From assembly GCA_964475985.1 (NCBI GenBank), contig CAYYYP010000023.1, forward strand, positions 1 to 50,707: a stretch of 50,707 nt of DNA, in the 5' to 3' direction. Origin of the DNA: CAYYYP01 sp964475985 (lineage in GTDB: Bacteria > Bdellovibrionota > UBA1018 > CAYHWW01). Position 1 is the first letter of the stretch; every line of letters begins with the position of its first letter. The position numbers were made by a program, and so were the translations under genes. The notes below the pieces were generated by a model, which worked only from the letters and a program-made list of their open reading frames with translations, ran no database searches and was not told where the DNA came from. Shown one piece after another: positions 41,426-49,751 of the stretch.

Positions 41426-42052
41426 ATGGAAAAGCTTAATTTCAATGACTGCACCCTATACATTTCGGCCCGCTCTCCGTTTGCTCGCCGTGTAAAGCTT
41501 GCTCTGCTGGAAAATAAAATCACCTTTGAGCAAAAGATCTTGAATGTATTTGAGCCTCAGCCCGAACTTACCTCGCTGAACCCCCTAAGTCGCGTGCCGG
41601 TGGTGAAACTAAAAGATGGTCAGGTTCTCATCGATTCCAATCTAATTTTACAGGAATTCTACTTAAGCCACGAAAGTTCCCTTCTGCCCCGCGCGACTTC
41701 ACAACGCGTGGTTTGCAGTCAATGGATGGGGATCGCTAGCGGGGTGTGTGAAAAAATGGTCGAATATTTTCTAGAGAACCAACGGCCTGAATCATCTCGG
41801 GATGCAGAAACAATAAAAGAAATTAGGCAAATTTTTGAGCGGACCGCAAACACGCTAGAAACCATATTGGCTCAGAGAGATAATATTGTGCCCGGGCAAC
41901 TGACCCAAGCCGATCTCGACATGGGAGCGGCTCTTGCCTACACCAGTCTTCGTTATTCCAAAGATTGGCAAGTTCAGTTTCCTAATGTGTTTCGTTACTT
42001 TCAAAAATTAAATGCAAGGCCTTCTTTTCAATCAACCTTACCGCCAGAATAA
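41426..42052 (+). CDS. Glutathione S-transferase family protein
   Basis: 208 residues from the ATG at 41426, chosen because the thioredoxin-like domain begins right there (TLYISARSPFARRVKLALLE). LNPLSRVPVVKLKDG with the cis-Pro, and LIDSNLILQEFYLS, complete the glutathione-binding half; SQADLDMG-type sequence (LTQADLDMGAALAYTSLRYS) belongs to the helical C-terminal half. It may conjugate or reduce electrophiles with glutathione; the substrate is unknown. It is convergent with the LysE-type gene; the two stops are a base apart. Confidence 0.9.
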   Translation: MEKLNFNDCTLYISARSPFARRVKLALLENKITFEQKILNVFEPQPELTSLNPLSRVPVVKLKDGQVLIDSNLILQEFYLSHESSLLPRATSQRVVCSQWMGIASGVCEKMVEYFLENQRPESSRDAETIKEIRQIFERTANTLETILAQRDNIVPGQLTQADLDMGAALAYTSLRYSKDWQVQFPNVFRYFQKLNARPSFQSTLPPE

Positions 42053-42053
42053 T

Positions 42054-42680
42054 TTATCCCGAAATCCAGCCTAGAAGTTCATACCCAAGCTTCACGCAAA
42101 GGCTAATCAGAATGATGCCTGAAATGAAATTAATGATTCTCATCGCTTTTTCATTAAACAGAATCGGACTGAACTTTGAGGCTAGGGTAGCTAAGCCAAA
42201 AAACCAGATGACGGAAGTGGTGCCGGCGCCCAAACCAAAAATGAATCTATCGCGAAGGTGGATGAATTTTGAAGAGTAACCGCCGACCAGAACTATGGTG
42301 TCGAGGTAACAATGGGGATTGAGTAGGCTAAAGGCCAAGGTGGTCAAAAGAATCTCGCGCGTAGGAAGCGGCTTGCTGCTTTCCAGTAGAGGAGTAGGTC
42401 CAGGCCAAAAAGCTTCTTTGAGTTTTAAAATTCCATAAAAGAGTAAAAAACCAAGACCTAGCAATCCAAATATTATTTTTAACCAAGGCACCGATACGAA
42501 AAGCGTACCTGCGCCAAGCACTCCCGCAAGCACCAGCGAAAAATCGCAAACGGAGCATACTGCTGCAACGAACAGGTGGCGTCTGCGTCGCAGACCAGAC
42601 TCCAGAACAAAAAGGTTTTGTGCTCCGAGAGCTAATATCAGGCTCGCCTGTAAAAAAAAGCCCTCAAGAAAAAGGGTCAT
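42054..42680 (-). CDS. LysE/ArgO-type amino acid exporter
   Basis: 208 residues with six membrane segments. FFLQASLILALGAQNLFVLE near the N-terminus and LLNPHCYLDTIVLVGGYSS in the middle match LysE/ArgO, which export basic amino acids. The start overlaps the stop of the EF-hand protein gene by 4 bases (ATGA), so it is translated with it. The substrate is inferred from the family. Confidence 0.9.
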   Translation of the reverse strand: MTLFLEGFFLQASLILALGAQNLFVLESGLRRRRHLFVAAVCSVCDFSLVLAGVLGAGTLFVSVPWLKIIFGLLGLGFLLFYGILKLKEAFWPGPTPLLESSKPLPTREILLTTLAFSLLNPHCYLDTIVLVGGYSSKFIHLRDRFIFGLGAGTTSVIWFFGLATLASKFSPILFNEKAMRIINFISGIILISLCVKLGYELLGWISG

Positions 42681-43525
42681 CGCAATTCAAAATTAATTTG
42701 GGCTTCAAGGGGGGGCTTTAGCGCCTCTAATCGCTCGGCAAACGAAGCATAATCTAAAGAACGCAAAACCGTCGTTTCGCCCGTAGATTCTGTAAGTGCA
42801 TCATCCAGTTCAGTTTGCAAAGTGAGCAAGGAACTCAAGGTAGCTTGAAGAGACTGTAAGTATGTATCTAATTCTGCGTCACCTCGCGCAGTGGGAGTGA
42901 AACGCCTTACGGAGTCGTAGATATCGTTGTCCGGAAGAAACCTATGAATTTGCCGCCACGGAAACCTAGAAGCCGCAAGAGCACTTTTTGCGGTCAAAAG
43001 AGCATGGGATCTCCATATCCCTTCCGCCATGAGGTCATGGATCCTATCGCGCAGAAATCTGAGATGAAAATAAGTTGGAGCGTGCGAAGCATCGAATCGA
43101 AACAAGTAGGCGAGTTCGTATAATTCCTGGGAGTTTTGTAGGGCAGAGAGATTTTGCAACATCACACAGGATGAAACGATTTTAGAAAGGTTCAGTGTCA
43201 TGCCATCAAACTGCCTAAGATACTCGTTGATGAGACTGACGTCCTGGGCGTTTGCCATTTCTGAGAGGCTAGGGAAGCCAGGCTCTGGTGTATGTTCCAA
43301 TACAATACTGAGATTCGAGTCCGTAAGCCGAGTGGCCTCCAGTTCAATGCTCTCCACGGAGCCGTCGTGGTTCTGATCAAAATCCTGCGCGAATGTAGGA
43401 CAAAACTGCCTAGCCTCAAAAACCGTCAGGCTCTGGGCATGGGTCTTCGAAGCCATAAGGCAAAAAATCAAGGCAAAGGTGGCGCTTAGGTTTTTAGTGA
43501 AAATTTGTCTGAAGGAAATAGTCAT
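42677..43525 (-). CDS. Exported EF-hand protein of unknown function
   Basis: 282 residues. The signal peptide ends SKTHA. A perfect 12-residue EF-hand loop (DQNHDGSVESIE) lies at about residues 51-62, so it probably binds calcium in the periplasm or outside. The rest is helical with Leu-rich stretches (LSALQNSQELYELAYLF; QSLQATLSSLLTLQTELDD) and no recognised enzyme motif. Two Cys (FCPTF and SSCVM) could pair. It is joined to a LysE-type exporter gene by a 4-base overlap. Confidence 0.72.
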   Translation of the reverse strand: MTISFRQIFTKNLSATFALIFCLMASKTHAQSLTVFEARQFCPTFAQDFDQNHDGSVESIELEATRLTDSNLSIVLEHTPEPGFPSLSEMANAQDVSLINEYLRQFDGMTLNLSKIVSSCVMLQNLSALQNSQELYELAYLFRFDASHAPTYFHLRFLRDRIHDLMAEGIWRSHALLTAKSALAASRFPWRQIHRFLPDNDIYDSVRRFTPTARGDAELDTYLQSLQATLSSLLTLQTELDDALTESTGETTVLRSLDYASFAERLEALKPPLEAQINFELR

Positions 43526-43603
43526 GATCGTTTCCTTTAAATGAAGAAAGTTTAGTATCGATCGGAATCCTTGGTGTCAACCTGCATTCATAGAGGGTTG
43601 GGA

Positions 43604-44476
43604 TCAATTGCACTCAGGCGGCATTGCGTGGTCTAAAGGGCCAAACACCGTAGAAGTAATGCAAGCTATAGCCACGCCCGACGAACTTCGGCTGTTTGAC
43701 CCAGCGTACAAAATAGCCCTTACCCTGGAAGAAGAATCTAAAATAGGTGAACCAGAATTTCCATTTTCCGAGGCGCAGTTAAGGAATCCCAAAGAATGCC
43801 CCGGATAACCGGGCCGGTGATAGGCATCTAAACATGGTTCTATTTCTTGGGTGCCGGAATAGGTTTGTCCCAAAGAAGGTGTTACTTCAATAATCGTGGC
43901 TTGGTTAAACGCACGGTCAATGGACGTCCGACTATCCGAACTGAAATCGAGATCTATCCTTGCAGTATTTAGAGCAAGCCATTGACCCCTTCCGGTCAAG
44001 GATCGGTCTAATTTTAAAATAGCATAATCTTTCTGGCGATGAATTTCGGGACCCCTGTGCGCACTCGAGAGAGTTGATGCCTCCAGAACTTGCGCGCAGC
44101 CGACCCTAACGATGGTGCCAGAAGCGGCGGGGATCAGAAAATGAATTCGGGATGAGCAGTTTGAACTGGCGGCCTTCAAATCGTCTGGAATGCAATGACT
44201 ATTGGTCATGACAAGATCGGCACTTATTTGAAAAGCCGTGCATGCACTAAGTCCGGTGTAGCCCTCGGATGGAACATCCGTAGCTAACAAAAGTCCAACC
44301 CCTGGTTTGCAGGGGCCAACGCAATTAAACTCCGCCATACGGATTTTTTGTTCAACAATCTCGGAGTCGTCAACGATTCGGTGTGCGGGGCGGGTGTCTG
44401 ACCCGCAGCCATGAATAAGGAGCAACGCTAAAAAACTGAGAGCCGATGGTACCTGCCGGTTAAAGAAAAATGCCAT
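43604..44476 (-). CDS. Trypsin-like serine protease, predicted lipoprotein
   Basis: 290 residues. The N-terminal hydrophobic segment ends in a lipobox (LLLIHGC, Cys24). The chymotrypsin-type triad is visible: His in LVMTNSHCIPDD, Asp in HRQKDYAILKLDRSL, Ser in CASENGNSGSPILDSSSRV. Several Cys could form the disulfides usual for this fold. It would act in the periplasm or on the outer membrane. It stands alone; the next gene upstream is divergent. Confidence 0.88.
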   Translation of the reverse strand: MAFFFNRQVPSALSFLALLLIHGCGSDTRPAHRIVDDSEIVEQKIRMAEFNCVGPCKPGVGLLLATDVPSEGYTGLSACTAFQISADLVMTNSHCIPDDLKAASSNCSSRIHFLIPAASGTIVRVGCAQVLEASTLSSAHRGPEIHRQKDYAILKLDRSLTGRGQWLALNTARIDLDFSSDSRTSIDRAFNQATIIEVTPSLGQTYSGTQEIEPCLDAYHRPGYPGHSLGFLNCASENGNSGSPILDSSSRVRAILYAGSNSRSSSGVAIACITSTVFGPLDHAMPPECN

Positions 44477-44693
44477 AATTCGGGCCGGACCATAACACCC
44501 CGAGCTTCCTACCTCAATAAAATTTATGGAACGCGGCCGACTTATGGCGCACCCAGCGGTTTTAACAATAAAAAGTATTTATATCGCGCGGATGCCGACG
44601 GATAAACTTCATTTGCCGATGGCAGACAGGCAAGAAGTACCGGTTAGAATTCCAATGCCTTTCCTTGATATACTGTGGCTCGAGGGAATAAAA

Positions 44694-45380
44694 ATGAAGA
44701 TAGGATTTTTCCTAAGTTTAGTACTTATGGCCGCGTTCTCAAATCAGGCGGGAGCGCAACCCATGGAAGAACCTCCCGCTTTCAGTCGCGTAAAAAACAA
44801 TCTTATCGCGATGGCAAATCGTTCTGGGTCGGCCGTACCCCAACAGTCCAGGAGTGATAGCGGATGTGGCGTCACTCTCCTTGCCGAAAGCAATGCTGCC
44901 GTACATTTGCGGACTCTGATTCAATGGGACCAGGGGCGCGCCTACCTGAAAACTCTTCCGGATTTGCACTGTCCACTAGCTTACCGTCCAGAGGGGCGAG
45001 GGATACGCTTGACCTGGGATTCTGAATTGCTTCGGACCACCCCTGATGCAGACTTAAGGCGAATGAATTCTCTACAATCTACTTTATCTCCTGGGAGAAT
45101 AAGACAGTACTGCCAGGACCGGCTCGGACGGCTATTGGCGGTGCAGATCACTACGAACGCAAATGGGGCCAATGCAAATCCTTGGATGGCAGATTTAAAT
45201 ATAAACACCCTTACGTCTTCCGGGACCCTAGCGCCTCCGGGAACTTGCAATGATACCCTTGCCCTTACGGATAGGGCGAGGTCGGGTGGTCAACCAAACG
45301 ACGGTCCAACACGTCGTAACCTTGACCAGGAAGGCTCCCTGCAGGAAGTTGACAGCCCACGTGGCGCTCCCGGTAGTTGA
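44694..45380 (+). CDS. Exported protein of unknown function
   Basis: 228 residues from the ATG at 44694, where a signal peptide begins (MKIGFFLSLVLMAAFSNQAG, then AQ); the frame is open upstream but that part looks non-coding. The mature protein has Cys in DSGCGVTLL, LHCPLAY, QYCQDRL and GTCNDTL, spaced as for two disulfides, and strands such as LRTLIQWDQGRAYLKTLPDL. The end is Pro/Gly/Arg-rich. I do not recognise a family. It is followed 9 bases later by a cupin gene. Confidence 0.6.
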   Translation: MKIGFFLSLVLMAAFSNQAGAQPMEEPPAFSRVKNNLIAMANRSGSAVPQQSRSDSGCGVTLLAESNAAVHLRTLIQWDQGRAYLKTLPDLHCPLAYRPEGRGIRLTWDSELLRTTPDADLRRMNSLQSTLSPGRIRQYCQDRLGRLLAVQITTNANGANANPWMADLNINTLTSSGTLAPPGTCNDTLALTDRARSGGQPNDGPTRRNLDQEGSLQEVDSPRGAPGS

Positions 45381-45389
45381 AAAGTGTGA

Positions 45390-45689
45390 ATGGAATTTCC
45401 TGCTCTAATTCAAAATCTACCATCAGAAACCCACGAGTTTCTTTCGTACCGACTGGACGCCAAAAACTGCGATGTTTTTTTCTCAGAAATAGAGGCAAAC
45501 ACTTTTATCTCTGAGCACGAACATGAAGTGACCGTACTAAATATTGTTATCGCCGGATCCATTACTGTGGTTTTAAACGGAAAAACCAAAACTTTTGTCT
45601 TAGGTGAGTGGTGCGAAATCCCCGCCCACACTAGGCATTCGCTGCAAGCAAATGAAAAAAGCCGGCTCATTGAATTTTGGTTCAAGTAA
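45390..45689 (+). CDS. Small cupin-domain protein
   Basis: 99 residues, one conserved beta-barrel. FISEHEHEVTVLNIVIAGSI carries the first metal motif (HxH with a later Glu), VVLNGKTKTFVLGEWCEIPA and HTRHSLQANEKSRL the second (His). Such single cupins bind a metal and act as small enzymes or sensors; no substrate can be named. Its last codons lie inside the terminator hairpin shared with hppA. Confidence 0.85.
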   Translation: MEFPALIQNLPSETHEFLSYRLDAKNCDVFFSEIEANTFISEHEHEVTVLNIVIAGSITVVLNGKTKTFVLGEWCEIPAHTRHSLQANEKSRLIEFWFK

Positions 45690-45699
45690 CCGGCTTTTT
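45655..45699. terminator. Bidirectional intrinsic terminator between cupin gene and hppA
   Basis: AAAAAGCCGG (from 45656) pairs with CCGGCTTTTT (45690-45699) around a long loop. GC stem plus flanking A- and T-runs give a terminator on both strands, serving the cupin gene from the left and hppA from the right. The left arm lies in the last codons of the cupin gene. Confidence 0.75.
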
Positions 45700-45724
45700 A
45701 CGATTTTAGATTTTGATTTTAGAA

Positions 45725-47791
45725 TTAAACGAAAAGTGAAGCCATCACAAGCGTGATGGTCGCAAGAAGTTTAATTAAAACGTGCAAGGAAGGACCGGCG
45801 GTATCTTTGAAAGGATCACCTACGGTATCGCCCACTACGGCAGCCTTGTGTGCATCGGAACGTTTGCCGCCATGAACACCAGTTTCGATGTACTTCTTAG
45901 CGTTGTCCCATGCTCCACCGGCGTTATTTAAAAACAGTGCCATGAGAATGCCACTGATGGTGCCGACCATAAGGAATGCAGCTACCGCTTCAGCTTTCAA
46001 TACATATCCCACAACGATGGGGGTCGTTACCGCCACAAGGCCCGGAAGTACCATTTGCTTCAAAGCGCCTTTGGTTACAATATCCACGCAAGCCGCATAA
46101 TCAGGCTTTGCTGTTCCTGCCATAATGCCTGGATTTTCTCGGAATTGACGTCTCACTTCTGCGATTACCGTGTAAGCCGCAGTTCCCACGGCACGAATGG
46201 TAATGGATGAGAAAAAGAAAATGAGCGCAGCGCCGATGAGGGCACCTACGAACACCTTAATGTTCACTAGGTTTACCATCGTAAACGGTTGGCCCGTAAT
46301 CATACCGACTTCATCGAGGTAGGCAGAGAATAGAAGAAATGCCGCAAGTGATGCAGAGGCAATGGCATAACCCTTAGTCAAAGCTTTCGTAGTATTGCCG
46401 ACAGCATCAAGCTTATCGGTTTTCTCACGAATATTGGCTGGTTGATGACTCATTTCAGCAATGCCGCCTGCGTTGTCCGTAATGGGGCCAAACACGTCCA
46501 TAGCAAGGATGAACACACAAGGACCAAGAATTCCCATGGTGGCTAGCGCCGTTCCGTAAATGCCGCCGCTATCGCCCAATGCTTGAACTCCACAGTAGTA
46601 GGAACCTAAGAGTGCAGCACTGATGATGAGAACTGCCGGAGCCGTACATTCAAGCCCAACGGAAATACCTGCAATAATATTAGTGGCCGGACCCGTCACT
46701 GAACTGTCGGCGATCATTTTGACGGGACGGTAATTGGACTCAGTATAGTACTGAGTGAGGTAAAGAAACGCCAAGGCAGTTAAAATACCCACTACGCTTG
46801 CGGCAAAAAGCCAAATGTTTCCATCAAGCAAGATTTGCACTCCAAAATAGAAAGCAATCACCGACAAAATAGAGGTGATGTAATATCCGCGATTGAGGGC
46901 GGACATTGGATTTTCTTTTTCGTTCGTACGTACCGCCAGAATGCCGATTACGCTTGAAACAATATTTACGGCACCCATGAGAAGAGGAAACAGGATGCCT
47001 TTGATTCCAAATCTTGGGAAAAGTGCCACACCTAAAATCATGGCGCCCACATTTTCCGCTGAAATGGATTCGAATAAGTCAGCGCCCCGGCCTGCGCAAT
47101 CACCTACGTTGTCGCCCACAAGGTCAGCGATCACCGCTGGGTTCCTTGGGTCATCTTCCGGAATGCCCGCTTCAACTTTACCAACGAGGTCAGCACCTAC
47201 GTCGGCGGCTTTGGTGTAAATTCCGCCACCAAGTTGCGCGAAAAGGGCAACAAAGCTAGCGCCAAAACCAAAACCCACCATAAGGAAGGGAACTTTTCTT
47301 ACCAATTCTTCATTTTCACTGAAACCACCGTAGGCCCAGAACAAAAGGGTCATACCTAGGATGCTCAGTCCCATAACGGAAAGACCAGCAACGGCACCGC
47401 CGCGGAGCGCTACTTGTAGGGCCTTATTTAAGGATTCTCTGACTGCGCTGGCGGTTCGAATATTTGAGCGAATGGCTACGGACATTCCAATGTAACCCGC
47501 AATTCCTGAACATAGCGCACCCAGGAAAAAGGATACCGTGGTTTTTTGCGCCATTTCCATATCGCCTTTCACAAAGGCGTAGAGGAAAAAAATCAGCGCA
47601 CCGCAAAGCAAACAAAGAAGAGCAATAGTTTTGTTCTGCCTTGCCATGAAAGCTTCTGCGCCTTCCTTAATGGCATCGGAAATTTTACGCATTTCGGGAG
47701 TTCCGGTGTCTTGCTTTAAGACCCAAGATGCAAAGAGCGCTGCACAAACTAAAGCAAAAATACTGAGTCCCAGAATTAATGAAAGAAACAT
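45725..47791 (-). CDS. hppA: Membrane-bound proton-pumping pyrophosphatase
   Basis: 688 residues with about 16 membrane segments. The substrate site is clear: EDDPRNPAVIADLVGDNVGD followed by CAGRGADLFES, TDNAGGIAEMS, and near the end GDTVGDPFKDTAGPSLHVL. It splits pyrophosphate and pumps ions across the inner membrane. VGNTTKALTKGYAIASAS has Lys, and Thr three residues later, at the place that separates the two classes; this is the potassium-independent, proton-pumping type (the potassium-dependent type has Ala there). It is divergent from murJ with 186 bases between. Confidence 0.97.
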   Translation of the reverse strand: MFLSLILGLSIFALVCAALFASWVLKQDTGTPEMRKISDAIKEGAEAFMARQNKTIALLCLLCGALIFFLYAFVKGDMEMAQKTTVSFFLGALCSGIAGYIGMSVAIRSNIRTASAVRESLNKALQVALRGGAVAGLSVMGLSILGMTLLFWAYGGFSENEELVRKVPFLMVGFGFGASFVALFAQLGGGIYTKAADVGADLVGKVEAGIPEDDPRNPAVIADLVGDNVGDCAGRGADLFESISAENVGAMILGVALFPRFGIKGILFPLLMGAVNIVSSVIGILAVRTNEKENPMSALNRGYYITSILSVIAFYFGVQILLDGNIWLFAASVVGILTALAFLYLTQYYTESNYRPVKMIADSSVTGPATNIIAGISVGLECTAPAVLIISAALLGSYYCGVQALGDSGGIYGTALATMGILGPCVFILAMDVFGPITDNAGGIAEMSHQPANIREKTDKLDAVGNTTKALTKGYAIASASLAAFLLFSAYLDEVGMITGQPFTMVNLVNIKVFVGALIGAALIFFFSSITIRAVGTAAYTVIAEVRRQFRENPGIMAGTAKPDYAACVDIVTKGALKQMVLPGLVAVTTPIVVGYVLKAEAVAAFLMVGTISGILMALFLNNAGGAWDNAKKYIETGVHGGKRSDAHKAAVVGDTVGDPFKDTAGPSLHVLIKLLATITLVMASLFV

Positions 47792-47977
47792 CTTAAGAAC
47801 ACCATCCTCTTTCCGAAATTAAAACGATCCTTAAATTGGTATTTGATTTTGGGCAAAGAAACAAGGTTAGATTTTGGGATCCCTCGTTCCGTCGTGAATT
47901 AAGTTTTGCCATCGCACAGATTTTCCGAAGGTATTAAGTCTTTAATTTAAGTGCAATGCGGTTATTCTGTTTAGGAA

Positions 47978-49654
47978 ATGAAAAAGGTGGATGGAATAGA
48001 AAAAGAAGGGGCTAGCGTTGCGAGCCAGGCGGGTTCCATGGGCACGGCAACCCTCTTTAGCCGGATCGGTGGTTTGGTACGGGAACAGGTCTTTGCGTTT
48101 CTATTTGGCGCGTCCGATGTGGCCGATGCTTTCAACATTGCGTTTCGAATTCCGAATCTTTTGCGGGATCTTTTTGCTGAAGGCGCCATGAGTGCGGCTT
48201 TTGTGCCTACGTTCACGCGAGCCCTTTCCGTAAATCGGGAAAATTCCTTTCGCCTACTTTTGGCCGTATTGTGGGCACTTTTCGTTTTTGTGTCACTTTT
48301 ATCCCTTGCCGGAATATTTTTTGCTCCGGAACTTGTGAATCTTTACGCTGGGCATTTCAAGAACGTCCCAGGCAAGTTCGAGATGACGGTGGCGCTTACG
48401 CGCTGGATGTTTCCGTTTTTTCCTTTGGTGGCCATGGCGGCAGTGGTCATGGGTTCATTGAATGCACTAGGATTCTTTTTTCTACCGGCCTTTGCACCTA
48501 CATTATTTAACGTAGCTTCCATTTTGGCGGGGCTTTGTGGCGCACCGCTACTTACACGTTACACAGAAATTCATCCCATTTACGCCATGGCGTGGGGGGT
48601 GGTTTTGGGCGGGTTTTTACAGTTTTTTGTGCAATGGCAAAAGATGCGTAAACTTGGCCTTACGCTCAGGAATCATAGTGATCTTGAAGTGTGGACAAAG
48701 CCGTGGCGCGTGAGCGGCCTACGAGAAGTCATTGGGCTGTTGATCCCCGGCACCGTTGGCCTTGCCGCAACTCAACTCAATATTTTAATTAATTCTATTT
48801 ATGCCACCCAACAGGGAACGGGAGCAGTAAGTTACTTGAATTATGCGTTTCGTTTCATGCAATTTCCCATCGGAATTTTTGGAGTTTCCATCGCTTCGGC
48901 TACGCTGCCCCAGGTCACGCGTGCGTTGGCAAAATCCGACTTTCAAGAAGCGAGGTGGAAAATTCAATCCTCCTTGCGTATGAGTTTTGCCGTTAACTTT
49001 CCGGCGGCGGCGGGGCTTATGGGTTTAGGGCTCCCTATTGTACAACTCATATATCAGCGTGGGCTTTTCGGTGTCACGGCATCGGAACAAACGGCCGTGG
49101 CGCTTTTTTGGTACGCGTTAGGCCTGCCTGGTTACGCCGCCGTAAAAATTCTTGTGCCGATTTTTTATGCCCTTCGAATTACCCGCATCCCGGTAATCAT
49201 CAGTTTTTGCATGGTCTTGCTTAATATCATTCTAAATCATGTGTTTTTGAACATTTTTCATTTTCCATTTTGGTCCTTGGCGCTTTCTACTTCGTTGGTA
49301 GCCACCATAAATTCTCTCTGCCTTTTCTTGTTTCTGAGACCCTGGATCAAAGGGGTTGTGAACGTTGATTTTCTGCGGGCACTTTTTCTATTCGCCTTCA
49401 TCGGTGTGCTGACCTGGGTTTGGTGCCGAACAAGCATTTTTCTGGTGGACGAAGCTTGGGTACTCGTCTTGCGCAATTCCTCCGATGGTGTAGCTCGTTT
49501 TTTTGCTTCGGTCTTTTGGCTGACCTATGTTTCAAAAATCTTGTTAGCGATAACCGGTACGGCAGGGCTTTGGCTACTTCTAGGAAAACTGTTGAAGCTT
49601 GATGAAATCCAGAGTTTCTGGCGGCTCATCCAGCGAAAGTTTTTTAAAAAATAA
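47978..49654 (+). CDS. murJ: Lipid II flippase MurJ (MviN)
   Basis: 558 residues with about 14 membrane segments. SRIGGLVREQVFAFLFGAS and FRIPNLLRDLFAEGAMSAAF are the hallmark N-terminal blocks of MurJ; IPGTVGLAATQLNILINSIY and YLNYAFRFMQFPIGIFGVSI follow in the second half. MurJ moves lipid-linked peptidoglycan precursor from the inner to the outer face of the inner membrane and is essential in most bacteria. The length is slightly above E. coli MurJ (511). It stands as a single gene between divergent hppA and the M1 peptidase. Confidence 0.96.
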   Translation: MKKVDGIEKEGASVASQAGSMGTATLFSRIGGLVREQVFAFLFGASDVADAFNIAFRIPNLLRDLFAEGAMSAAFVPTFTRALSVNRENSFRLLLAVLWALFVFVSLLSLAGIFFAPELVNLYAGHFKNVPGKFEMTVALTRWMFPFFPLVAMAAVVMGSLNALGFFFLPAFAPTLFNVASILAGLCGAPLLTRYTEIHPIYAMAWGVVLGGFLQFFVQWQKMRKLGLTLRNHSDLEVWTKPWRVSGLREVIGLLIPGTVGLAATQLNILINSIYATQQGTGAVSYLNYAFRFMQFPIGIFGVSIASATLPQVTRALAKSDFQEARWKIQSSLRMSFAVNFPAAAGLMGLGLPIVQLIYQRGLFGVTASEQTAVALFWYALGLPGYAAVKILVPIFYALRITRIPVIISFCMVLLNIILNHVFLNIFHFPFWSLALSTSLVATINSLCLFLFLRPWIKGVVNVDFLRALFLFAFIGVLTWVWCRTSIFLVDEAWVLVLRNSSDGVARFFASVFWLTYVSKILLAITGTAGLWLLLGKLLKLDEIQSFWRLIQRKFFKK

Positions 49655-49751
49655 ATGCTTCATGGACTTTCCTTGCTTTTGACATTTTGCGCCCGTAATA
49701 CGAGCGGGTCGAAGCCATTCAACCAGTTATGGCCGGAATAAAGAGGTGATT

